From the NCBI GenBank assembly GCA_965212005.1, contig OZ243038.1, forward strand, positions 186,001 through 250,000: a stretch of 64,000 nucleotides of DNA, given 5' to 3'. The notes under the pieces are model-generated. The model ran no database searches. It saw nothing but the letters and a program-made list of their open reading frames with translations, and had not been told where the DNA came from. Below, one piece after another: positions 26,040 to 33,761 of this stretch (its first letter is position 1; each line of letters begins with the position of its first letter). The stretch comes from G965212005 sp965212005. GTDB lineage: Bacteria; Pseudomonadota; Gammaproteobacteria; Porifericomitales; Porifericomitaceae. The translations under genes and the position numbers were made by a program.

Positions 26040-28106
26040 TCAGTTTTGCGGAGGCCGCCGTGACACCGGGTTGTCCGCGGACTCGGTGGATCTCCTTTGT
26101 CGGTTGCCGCGTTCGCCGTGTCTGCTGCGCATTTGCCCGTGATTGCGTCCGCGCCCGTCCTCACGTCCGCGCCCGTCCTCACGTCCACGTCCGTCCTCGC
26201 GTCCGCGCCCGTCCTCACGTCCACGTCCGTCCTCACGTCCACGTCCGTCCTCGCGTCCACGTCCGTCCTCACGTCCGCGCCCGTCCTCATTTCGCCTGAA
26301 GTTTCTGCCTTGTTGGCGTTGATTGCGGGGCCCGTTCTCGCTCCAGTGCTGTTCCTGGCGTCTCCTGGAACCGGAAAAGCCGGTGCGCCGCCGACGCGAA
26401 CGGGGGAAAGAGGTGTTGCGCTTCGCTGTCGTTTTAGTCTGGAACAGTCTGCTCAACCATCCGCTGAGACTCTGCCACCAGCTCATCCCGCTGTTTCTGG
26501 ATGGGTAACGCGGAGGCATGTACGACACTGCCGGGCTTTCCGGCGCCGGAGCTCTTTTCAGCAGCCGTTTCTCTATCGGGCTGGGGATTTTTTCCGATCG
26601 TTGCGTCGAGTGAGCGCCACGCCGGTCGTTCGTGGCACCTTGCCGAACCCGCTCAATGGAATAATTTGGCGTCTGCAAGTCGGTACAAGGCAGTAATAGC
26701 ACCTGCGTTTCCATGCGTTGCTCTATATTGTATAGCGCTTCCCGCTTTTTGTTACTCAGAAAAATCGCCGTGTCCACCGGCACCCGCACAACGATTTTGG
26801 CAGTGAGCGATTTGCCCGCTTCTTCCTCAATAAGCCGCAGGATTGTTGCTGACTGCGATTCAATCGTGCGTATGTTCCCGGCACCATTGCAATGTAGACA
26901 AGTCTCGTAGCTGGACTCGCTGATAGAGGACCGCAGCCGCTGACGGGACATCTCAAGCATGCCGAAGCGGGAGATATGTCCAATCTGGGTCCGCGCGCGG
27001 TCGGTTTGCATAGATTGCTTTAGTCTTGCTTCTACCTGGCCTTGATGTTCCTCACTGCTCATGTCGATGAAATCAATGACAATCAGTCCCCCCAGGTCCC
27101 GAAGCTTCAATTGAAGCGCAATCTCCTGCGCCGCCTCCAGGTTTGTGTTCAGTGCTGTTTCTTCGATGTCGCTCCCCGAAGTGGCACGGGCAGAATTGAT
27201 GTCGACGGAAGTCAATGCCTCGGTGTGATCGATGGACAGGGAGCCGCCGGAAGGAAGCGGCACTTTCCGGGAATATACGGACTCGATTTGGCTTTCGATC
27301 TGGTAGTAAGTAAACAGTGGAGAAGGCTCGCTGTGCATCCGAAGCTTCTCCAGACTCTGCGGCATGGCTTGCTCCATACGCTTATAGACTCGTTGATAAA
27401 GTGCTTCGCTGTCGATCCAGATTTCCTGTATATCATTTTGTAGATTGTCTCGCAGCAGCCGCATGACTATATCGCTTTCCCGGTACACCAAGAAGGGGGC
27501 GGGCTGCTCCTGCAGGGCTTGGGAGATGGAGTTCCAGAGTGTGAGCAAGTATGTCAAGTCAGCCTGCAACTCCTCGACTTCTATGCCTACTCCGGCGGTG
27601 CGCAGGATGGTCCCCATTCCCTCGGGGATCCCCAACTCGCTCAAAGCCTGCCGTGCCAGATCCCGGTCTGCTCCGTCAATTTGCCTGGAGACTCCGCCAA
27701 CCCGCGGGTTGTTCGGCATCAGCACGAGGTAACGCCCGGGAATGCTGACCAGGCTGGTGAGTCCTGCTCCCTTGTTGCCGCGCTCTTCTTTTTCCACCTG
27801 CACGATCATTTCCTGCCCTTCCCGCAAAGCTTCACTGATGTTCGGGGCATCGCCATTTTCCGGCTTTTGCAACAGAAACTCATGCGCGACCTCTTTGATC
27901 GGCAGGAATCCGTGGCGCTCTACGCCGTAGTCGACAAAAGCTGCCTCCAGGCTGGGTTCAATTCGGACCACCCGTCCCTTGTATATATTGCCTTTGCGCC
28001 GCTGGTGAACAGTCGATTCGACATTCAAGGTAGACAGGCGTCCCTTGTCCACCACGGCAACCCGCAACTCTTCGGACGGGATCGCATTGATCAACATTCT
28101 CTTCAT
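26040..28106 (-). CDS. rne: Ribonuclease E
   Basis: RNase E starts mRNA decay and matures rRNA and tRNA. The N-terminal catalytic half aligns closely with the E. coli enzyme: S1 domain with IYKGRVVRIEPSLEAAF, catalytic D302 (SVDINSARAT) and D345 (LIVIDFIDM), and the zinc-link cysteines C403 and C406. At 688 residues the C-terminal scaffold is much shorter than in E. coli. It contains an amphipathic WWQSLSGWLSRLF segment (about 543-555), likely the membrane anchor, then an arginine-rich tail with eight perfect EDGRGR repeats (607-654). No helicase- or PNPase-binding motif could be recognised. The presence of CxxC and the scaffold favour Rne over RNase G. Confidence 0.94.
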   Translation of the reverse strand: MKRMLINAIPSEELRVAVVDKGRLSTLNVESTVHQRRKGNIYKGRVVRIEPSLEAAFVDYGVERHGFLPIKEVAHEFLLQKPENGDAPNISEALREGQEMIVQVEKEERGNKGAGLTSLVSIPGRYLVLMPNNPRVGGVSRQIDGADRDLARQALSELGIPEGMGTILRTAGVGIEVEELQADLTYLLTLWNSISQALQEQPAPFLVYRESDIVMRLLRDNLQNDIQEIWIDSEALYQRVYKRMEQAMPQSLEKLRMHSEPSPLFTYYQIESQIESVYSRKVPLPSGGSLSIDHTEALTSVDINSARATSGSDIEETALNTNLEAAQEIALQLKLRDLGGLIVIDFIDMSSEEHQGQVEARLKQSMQTDRARTQIGHISRFGMLEMSRQRLRSSISESSYETCLHCNGAGNIRTIESQSATILRLIEEEAGKSLTAKIVVRVPVDTAIFLSNKKREALYNIEQRMETQVLLLPCTDLQTPNYSIERVRQGATNDRRGAHSTQRSEKIPSPIEKRLLKRAPAPESPAVSYMPPRYPSRNSGMSWWQSLSGWLSRLFQTKTTAKRNTSFPRSRRRRTGFSGSRRRQEQHWSENGPRNQRQQGRNFRRNEDGRGREDGRGREDGRGREDGRGREDGRGREDGRGREDGRGREDGRGRNHGQMRSRHGERGNRQRRSTESADNPVSRRPPQN
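26145..26288 (-). repeat. Eight 18-bp coding repeats in rne
   Basis: Eight units of 18 bp encode eight EDGRGR hexapeptides without a frameshift. Units vary only at wobble-type positions (GGACGT versus GGGCGC), so the array is under protein-level constraint but prone to slippage. Confidence 0.95.
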
Positions 28107-28421
28107 TAGTTTGAATTATCTCCCTGTTATTGTTAGGTATCCCGGTCTGGGATCGGCCTGAAATCGGTTGCCGCAGATTTAAGCCGCGACAACAGGCGCA
28201 TCTCAACGAATGCGCCATAGTTACTGCAAAGGAGAGATATGCCTAAGAGGCACTTTTTTGACCAGAGGATTAAGGACAGCTGAAGGCCTCTGCGAAGTCC
28301 GGATGCTGTCCCGGCGGGAAGATGAAACATTCATTGCTGCCTCTGTTTCGAACCCTTTATCTCGGTTCCGAATAGGCAGCACAGAGCTACACTCTCCCAC
28401 ACGAGAGTTATTATAGACCTT
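28107..28421. other. 315-bp gap: rne leader, divergent to rluC
   Basis: On the minus strand nearly all of this is the predicted 5' leader of rne, about 297 nt from the promoter to the ATG. It contains CAGAGG/CCTCTG around 28265-28293 that can pair. No gene was found in it. E. coli rne has a similarly long, structured, autoregulatory leader. Confidence 0.5.
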
Positions 28422-28438
28422 ATGATTACGCAAGGCAA
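28410..28438 (-). promoter_or_regulatory. Sigma-70 promoter of rne
   Basis: On the minus strand TTGCCT (28438-28433), a 17-nt spacer and a perfect TATAAT (28415-28410). It overlaps the first codons of the divergent rluC gene. Confidence 0.7.
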
Positions 28439-29432
28439 GCCCTTCAGGCGCCGGGATCGGAGCTACCTGCAAGTGGGTACAGAACACGCTGGGCGCCGCA
28501 TCGATAATTTTCTGCGCTTTCGGCTGGGCGGACTCCAGCGCTCTCGGCTGTACCGGATTCTGCGGCGTGGCGAAGTGCGGGTGAATCGATGCCGGGTCCA
28601 GCCTGATTATCGCCTGCAGGAAGGGGACTGGATTCGCATTCCTCCTGTCTACGAGCGCGACCGGCCACCGTCACGGCCAGTCGGTGCGGAATTGAGCCGG
28701 CGCCTGGAACACAGCGTTTTGCACGAGGAAAACGGCCTGCTGGTGCTGAATAAGCCGGCCGGCTTAGCAGTGCATGGTGGCACCGGCCTGCAATACAATT
28801 TGTTATCCGCCTTGCGGACGATGCGGTCAGAGGAACTGGAATTGGTGCATCGCCTGGACCGGGATACTTCCGGCTGTTTACTGCTGTGCAGCGACGTACG
28901 GCGCCTGCGCAAACTGCATGGTATGTTTCGTCAGCACCGGGTGCAAAAGATCTACTATGCGCTGTTGGCCGGGCATCCGCCGGCGCAGTTGCAGATCGAT
29001 CTGCCATTGAAAAGGGTGCCGGGCCGGGGCGCAGTGCGGCAAGTCGTAGTGGCTTCCGGGGGGCGGCCCGCCCGCAGCCAGCTGCGCATTTGCCGCCGCT
29101 TTGCCCTGGCCAGCCTGGTCCAACTGCAGGCATGTACGGGTCGCACCCATCAACTGCGCATGCACGTCAGCGCCATTGGACATCCCCTGGCGGGAGACCA
29201 GAGATACGGTGATTGGGAATTTAACCGGCAAATGCGGATGCTGGGATTGCACCGAATGTTTCTGCACGCCGCGGTACTGAAACTGCCTGCCATTGACGAG
29301 GATGAGGTGGCGCTGAGCTTCCAGGCACCGCTGCCGGCAGAACTGGAGCACTTTCTGCAGAGATTGTCGGCGTATCGTGAACGGTCCGCGCCGCGTCCGT
29401 CTGGCAGGAGACGCGCCCGAGGCAGGCGCTGA
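28422..29432 (+). CDS. rluC: 23S rRNA pseudouridine synthase RluC
   Basis: RluC makes pseudouridines in 23S rRNA. An S4 RNA-binding domain (about 20-80, RIDNFLRFRLGGLQRSRLYR) precedes the RluA-type catalytic domain with LVLNKPAGLAVHGG and the catalytic aspartate in VHRLDRDTSGCLLL. GRTHQLRMHVSAIGHP is the typical third motif. The protein has 336 residues with a basic C-terminal tail. It is divergent to rne, the same arrangement as in E. coli, which favours RluC over other RluA-family members. Confidence 0.93.
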   Translation: MITQGKPFRRRDRSYLQVGTEHAGRRIDNFLRFRLGGLQRSRLYRILRRGEVRVNRCRVQPDYRLQEGDWIRIPPVYERDRPPSRPVGAELSRRLEHSVLHEENGLLVLNKPAGLAVHGGTGLQYNLLSALRTMRSEELELVHRLDRDTSGCLLLCSDVRRLRKLHGMFRQHRVQKIYYALLAGHPPAQLQIDLPLKRVPGRGAVRQVVVASGGRPARSQLRICRRFALASLVQLQACTGRTHQLRMHVSAIGHPLAGDQRYGDWEFNRQMRMLGLHRMFLHAAVLKLPAIDEDEVALSFQAPLPAELEHFLQRLSAYRERSAPRPSGRRRARGRR

Positions 29433-29476
29433 GCGCTTTCCCCGCTGCCCTGGCGGCTATTAGAGTGGGTGCCGGT

Positions 29477-29504
29477 TTGATAACACCTGGCAGTCGGGTA
29501 TAAT
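29477..29504 (+). promoter_or_regulatory. Sigma-70 promoter of sppA
   Basis: TTGATA (29477-29482), a 16-nt spacer and a perfect TATAAT (29499-29504), ending 35 bp before the sppA ATG. Confidence 0.7.
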
Positions 29505-29539
29505 AAGCGGTATTGCCGTTACAGTATGTATTTCCGCTT

Positions 29540-30529
29540 ATGAATGAAACAGACTCCCCTTCAGCCGGGTCATGGGAATCTCAGCTCATCACCCGTATTG
29601 CCATGGAAGGTCTGCGCGAGCAGCGCCGGGCGCGACGCTGGGGAATATTCTTTAAGCTGTCTTTTCTGGGCTACGCAGTGCTGCTGTTGCTGCTGTATTA
29701 CTTTGGCTCAAGCTGGAGTGGAATCGATACCGTTATCGGAAGTGCCCGCCATACTGCCCTGGTGGACGTGCAGGGGGTGATTGCAATGGGAGAGCCCGCC
29801 AGTGCGGAGAACATTATCCACGGCCTGGAAGCGGCTTTTGAGAACGAGGACGCGATCGGAGTCATCCTTCGCATCAACAGTCCCGGGGGTAGTCCGGTGG
29901 AAGCAGGATACGTCTATGACCGCATTCAGGAGTTGCGTGAGGAGTATCCGGACAAGGGCGTTTACGCGGTCGTGACTGATGTATGCGCCTCCGGAGGATA
30001 TTACATTGCCGCCGCGGCTGAACAGATCTACGTGGATAAGGCCAGCATCGTGGGCTCCATCGGAGTCGTATTCCCCGGCTTTGGCTTCGTGGAGACGCTG
30101 GAAAAATTAGGCTTGGAGCGACGCCTGTTCAGTGCCGGGAAGCACAAGGGCCTGCTGGATCCGTTTTCTCCGCTGAAGGACAAGGAAGTGGAGCACCTGC
30201 AGGGTATATTGGAAAACATCCATCAGCAGTTCATTCAGGTTGTGCGTGAGGGCAGAGGAGAACGCCTGGACAAGGATGATGAGGAAATATTCAGCGGTTT
30301 GGTATGGACCGGAGAGCAGAGCATCGGCTTGGGCCTGGTGGATGGTTTGGGCAGTGCAGACTACGTGGCCAACGAAGTGATCCAGGCGGAGGAAATAGTC
30401 GATTACACGTATTACGAAGAGAAGTTTTTGCAGGATTTTCTTTCCAGTGCCGCCCGCACGCTGGGCAAAGGTCTAATGGCAGGTTTGGGCTTGGAGCAAA
30501 CAGCGGGAGGCGCGGCGTCGCTGCGCTAA
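29540..30529 (+). CDS. sppA: Signal peptide peptidase SppA, S49 family
   Basis: This S49 serine protease is anchored in the inner membrane and degrades signal-peptide remnants. With the ATG at 29540 it has 329 residues, the short single-domain form, with one membrane span at about 36-54. The nucleophile is S151 in DVCASGGYYIAA and the catalytic lysine is around K203 (SAGKHKGLLDPFSP). A TTG nine codons upstream is possible, but the ATG fits the promoter better. The position between rluC and maf is typical of this class. Confidence 0.92.
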   Translation: MNETDSPSAGSWESQLITRIAMEGLREQRRARRWGIFFKLSFLGYAVLLLLLYYFGSSWSGIDTVIGSARHTALVDVQGVIAMGEPASAENIIHGLEAAFENEDAIGVILRINSPGGSPVEAGYVYDRIQELREEYPDKGVYAVVTDVCASGGYYIAAAAEQIYVDKASIVGSIGVVFPGFGFVETLEKLGLERRLFSAGKHKGLLDPFSPLKDKEVEHLQGILENIHQQFIQVVREGRGERLDKDDEEIFSGLVWTGEQSIGLGLVDGLGSADYVANEVIQAEEIVDYTYYEEKFLQDFLSSAARTLGKGLMAGLGLEQTAGGAASLR

Positions 30530-30681
30530 AGTCAGATTCTGATTTAATCCGTGACTGACAGTCGGACACAGTCCGTGCAAAGCGAGACTGCCGGAAATTT
30601 CTCAATCACGGGCCGATGCAGCGAGCTGATGCAACAGAATCTTCAGTTGATCGCGTTGATCGCACAGTCCAGTGACGCAAA

Positions 30682-31272
30682 ATGCAGGCCAGTCAGAAAC
30701 CGCGGCTGATACTGGCCTCGTCCTCCGTGCATCGTCGGCGCTTGCTGGAGCAGCTGGGACTGTGTTTCGAGCAACATCCGCCCGCAGTAGATGAAAGTCA
30801 GCGCCCGGGTGAATCGCCGAAGGAGTACGTGCTGCGCCTGGCTGAAAGCAAGGCACATGCCGTTGACGCCCCCGGCAGCCTGATTATTGGCGCCGACCAG
30901 GCGGCCGTCGTTAATGGTGCGGTATTGGGCAAACCGCAAACCCGTTCCCGCGCCGTGGCACAGTTGCAGCGCCTGTCCGGCTGTGACGTTGAATTCCTTA
31001 CCGGGCTGTGCCTGCGCAATCCGGGCGGTGCGGTACAGCTCGACTGCATTGCTTTTCGCAGCCGTTTTTTGCAGTTGGACCAGGCCCAGATAGAAGGCTA
31101 CCTGGACCGGGAAAAAGCGCTGGAGTGCGCCGCTTCGTTGCGTTCGGATGGACTGGGCATCGCGCTGCTGGAATCCATGCATGGCACTGATCCGAGTGCC
31201 CTGATCGGCCTGCCGTTGATCCGGCTCACGCAAATGCTGCGCCGGGAGGGTGTCGATCCGCTGCTGGCTTAG
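30682..31272 (+). CDS. Maf-family nucleotide pyrophosphatase, YceF type
   Basis: A 196-residue Maf protein hydrolyses non-canonical or modified nucleoside triphosphates; the YceF subgroup prefers m7GTP. LILASSSVHRRRLLEQLG, DESQRPGESPKEYVLRLA, IIGADQAAVVNG and the closing LIGLPLIRLTQMLRREG match that subgroup. In many relatives yceD-rpmF-plsX follow, but here the next 1.2 kb holds no intact protein-coding gene and looks decayed. Confidence 0.9.
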   Translation: MQASQKPRLILASSSVHRRRLLEQLGLCFEQHPPAVDESQRPGESPKEYVLRLAESKAHAVDAPGSLIIGADQAAVVNGAVLGKPQTRSRAVAQLQRLSGCDVEFLTGLCLRNPGGAVQLDCIAFRSRFLQLDQAQIEGYLDREKALECAASLRSDGLGIALLESMHGTDPSALIGLPLIRLTQMLRREGVDPLLA

Positions 31273-31627
31273 CCACTCGCCGGCATGGGCGGTGGAGCAA
31301 AGTGAATGGCTCGCGCCAGGGTAGCAGGCGGCTCTCGGCCAGGGGAATATCGGATACGGGCCGCTCTTCCGGTCGGTGGCTTGTTGGTCGGAACGGAGCA
31401 GCGCTGCTGGGTTCAATCGCCTGAAAAATGGCTCTCCCTGGCGAACTCACATTCTAACGCACACGGAAACCACCCGAAAACATCAGCTCTCCTATCCTCG
31501 CAGGACCCGGTAAACCAGCCTCGGCGAGGAGGGCTGTCGCGCAACGCACCAAGGTATCGGGCATTCTACCAAAGCGGTTAACCCCCGGCAGACATTGCGT
31601 AAGTGGTGCATGGCCCGAGAGGGGAGG
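31273..31627. other. Non-coding stretch after maf
   Basis: No supported gene, RNA or clear terminator. Codon-like structure is absent in all frames. It is the left part of a degraded patch that continues to 32460. Confidence 0.4.
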
Positions 31628-31846
31628 GAGCCGGGCGCTACCCCGGCTTCTTCACCCCGATCCATCCTTCCCGTTCGGCCTAGCTGTCGATCGGTTGGCT
31701 TGTTCACGTGGCCCGCCAGGAAGTCGAATCCGGCGATCACACATAACAGGGCTGCGTCGAGCGCGTCGTCGTTGCCGACCAGCAGCCGGCGCGTCTGCGA
31801 TAGTTGTAGGCGTAACTCCACCCACTCAACGGGTCCATGTTCAGAG
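31628..31846 (-). pseudogene. Possible remnant of a DUF429-like (RNase H-fold) gene
   Basis: On the minus strand a short open stretch reads VELRLQLSQTRRLLVGNDD followed by ALDAALLCVIAGFDFLAGH. The DDALDA...DFLAG pattern resembles the C-terminal end of DUF429-type predicted nucleases. An in-frame TAA lies immediately upstream of the segment, and no start codon or N-terminal domain is present. It looks like the tail of a lost gene. The family match is from memory of the motif and is weak. Confidence 0.3.
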
Positions 31847-31899
31847 AAATAAGCTTAAAAATCAGGAATGACTACAATGATTGGCCCATCCCTGCCAAA

Positions 31900-31975
31900 T
31901 GGCTCCCTGGGACGGGCTCGAACCGCCGACCTAGTGGTTAACAGCCACCCGCTCTACCAGCTGAGCTACCAGGGA
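31900..31975 (-). tRNA. tRNA-Asn(GTT)
   Basis: A 76-nt cloverleaf on the minus strand with encoded CCA. The acceptor is TCCCTGG/CCAGGGA with discriminator G. The anticodon stem GGTGG/CCACT encloses CTGTTAA, giving anticodon GTT. The T-arm contains GGTTCGAGCC. Confidence 0.95.
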
Positions 31976-31985
31976 AGTGGGAGGA

Positions 31986-32015
31986 ATCATATGCAGACAA
32001 GGAGCCTGTGGTCAA
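31986..32015 (-). promoter_or_regulatory. Promoter of tRNA-Asn
   Basis: On the minus strand TTGACC (32015-32010), an 18-nt spacer and TATGAT (31991-31986), ending 10 bp before the tRNA. Confidence 0.65.
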
Positions 32016-32266
32016 GAACCGCCTTGCTCCCCGAGGGTAAGGAAGGCTGAGCAGTGAGGGCCGCGGGATTTTTTTTGCACTGCAGGGCTGCAGGAGCAGG
32101 GCTACCGCAGCCATTGCCGGCAGTGCAGGCAGGCGGCGGAGCCCCCCGTTGCCGGGCAGGGAGACCGGAGAGGGCAGGCAATGGCGCTCTGCGCGGCAGA
32201 GATCAGTGTCTGTCGATAACCGGCAGGCGGCAAAGACGAAACATGCGCCCCCAATGATTACCAATG

Positions 32267-32410
32267 ATTACCAGTTTATTTCTGTGACCGGTCGCATTAT
32301 GGGCCAGGGGGCACCGGCGGACCATTGGGAAACCATGGCAGCAAGAGGATTTCCACTGGTTTACGGGGCTAGCGCCAACCTGTTCATGATCGCAGTAACG
32401 AGTACATCAT
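32267..32410 (+). pseudogene. Frameshifted fragment of the glutamine-synthetase-like gene
   Basis: About 140 bp match the 5' part of the intact ligase gene at about 37939-38080 at roughly nine bases in ten. The reading frame keeps SVTGRIMGQGAPADHWETMA and RGF-LVYGA-ANLF. A single-base deletion after the NLF codons, relative to the intact gene, breaks the frame. There is no start region and no remaining catalytic domain. Weaker similarity may extend to about 32460, where the aatA stop codon lies. The left border is next to a short direct repeat of CCAATGATTAC. This is a dead partial duplicate. Confidence 0.85.
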
Positions 32411-32458
32411 GTGCCTCGGCAGGCACGGGGAAGGCTTTGACAAGCCTGAAACGGACAG

Positions 32459-33664
32459 CTAGCGGATCAGCAACTCTTTCTCTATGGCTTGCTGTATGCG
32501 GTCCATGGCCTCTTTCAGTCTCTCCATGCTGACCGTGAAAGACAGCCGCAGGTGCCCCGCAGCGCCGAAGGCTGATCCCGGCACTAGTGCCAGGCCGGAC
32601 TGCTCCAGCAGGAACGCGGCCAGCGCAGCGTCATCCTCTATGTTTTTGGTATTGTGCGTCAACAGTTCGCTGAGGTCGGGGAAGGCATAAAAAGCGCCTT
32701 GTCCCGGCAGGTAGCTAACGCCTGGAAGCTGCTGCAGCCGCTCCCGCACGTAGTCGTGGCGTTCACGGAAGATGCGCCGGTTTTCTTCCACGGCAGCCTG
32801 ATCCTGCTGCAGTGCGGCGATGGTGGCCATTTGAGCAATGGAATTGGGGTTGGAAGTGCTTTGCGATTGTATCTTCCTCATCGCGGCAATCAGCCGGGCC
32901 GGTCCTGCCGCGTAGCCGATGCGCCAGCCGGTCATTGCATATGCCTTGGATACTCCGTTGCAGATGACGACGCGCTCGCTCAATTGCGGACACACGTTGA
33001 GCAGGTTCTGAAACGGCTCTTCCTGCCAGAGGATGTGCTCGTAAATATCGTCGCTGACAATGACTAACTGCGGATGTTCCAGCAGCACCTCTGCCAGGGC
33101 GGTCAGTTCCTTCTTCTGGTAGCTGGCGCCGGTAGGGTTGTTGGGGCTGTTCAGCATCAGCAGACGGCTTCGATTGGTAATGGCTTTTTTCAACTGTTCC
33201 GGCTGTATTTTGAAGCCTTGCTCGCTCCCGGCACTGATGATCACGGGGCATCCGCCGGCCAGCAGTGCCATGTCGGGGTAGGAAGTCCAGTAAGGCGCAG
33301 GGATCAGCACCTCGTCTCCGGGATTGATCAGGGCCTGCATCAGATTGTAGAGACTGTGTTTGCACCCGCAGGAGGCCAATATCTGCTCCTCGCTGAACTG
33401 CAGCGAGTTTTCCCGCTGAAACTTGGCGATGATCGCCTGTTTTAACTCGGGTACCCCGTCCACCGGGGTGTACCGGGTCTTGCCTTGCTCTATTGCCCGC
33501 ATGGCGGCTTTCTTAATATGCTCGGGAGTGTCGAAATCGGGCTCTCCCGCGCTCAGCGGGATGATGTCTTGCCCTTGCGCCCGCAGCTTGGCGGCCAGAC
33601 TGCTGATGGCGAGAGTGGGGGAGGATTGAATGGCGCGGGCACGCTGTGATTCGGTTACTTCCAT
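32459..33664 (-). CDS. Pyridoxal-phosphate aspartate aminotransferase (class I, AAT type I-gamma-like)
   Basis: A 401-residue fold-type I aminotransferase. The cofactor lysine lies in SKAYAMTGWRIGYAAGP. The upstream motifs PLSAGEPDFDTPEHIK, YTPVDGVPELKQAI and NSPNNPTG are typical of the aspartate/prephenate aminotransferase group (AatA/AspC of the I-gamma type). It probably transfers amino groups between aspartate and 2-oxoglutarate. Its 3' end abuts the glutamine-synthetase-like gene fragment. The gene is divergent to uvrB. The exact substrate range cannot be read from sequence. Confidence 0.88.
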   Translation of the reverse strand: MEVTESQRARAIQSSPTLAISSLAAKLRAQGQDIIPLSAGEPDFDTPEHIKKAAMRAIEQGKTRYTPVDGVPELKQAIIAKFQRENSLQFSEEQILASCGCKHSLYNLMQALINPGDEVLIPAPYWTSYPDMALLAGGCPVIISAGSEQGFKIQPEQLKKAITNRSRLLMLNSPNNPTGASYQKKELTALAEVLLEHPQLVIVSDDIYEHILWQEEPFQNLLNVCPQLSERVVICNGVSKAYAMTGWRIGYAAGPARLIAAMRKIQSQSTSNPNSIAQMATIAALQQDQAAVEENRRIFRERHDYVRERLQQLPGVSYLPGQGAFYAFPDLSELLTHNTKNIEDDAALAAFLLEQSGLALVPGSAFGAAGHLRLSFTVSMERLKEAMDRIQQAIEKELLIR

Positions 33665-33761
33665 GGTTGGTTTTCGATGATGCTGAATTTGACCTTGGCT
33701 AGCGGAGTGAGTGGCGTTAAATTATACAAAATCATATCTCCAATCATAGGATCATACAAGA

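Noticed and set aside
26145..26288. Regular repeats that could be read as a CRISPR array
   Set aside because: The 18-bp units are adjacent without spacers and stay in frame inside rne.
26097..26696. Open frame on the plus strand opposite the rne repeats
   Set aside because: It is the antisense shadow of rne; its apparent serine/valine repeats are the complement of the EDGRGR codons.
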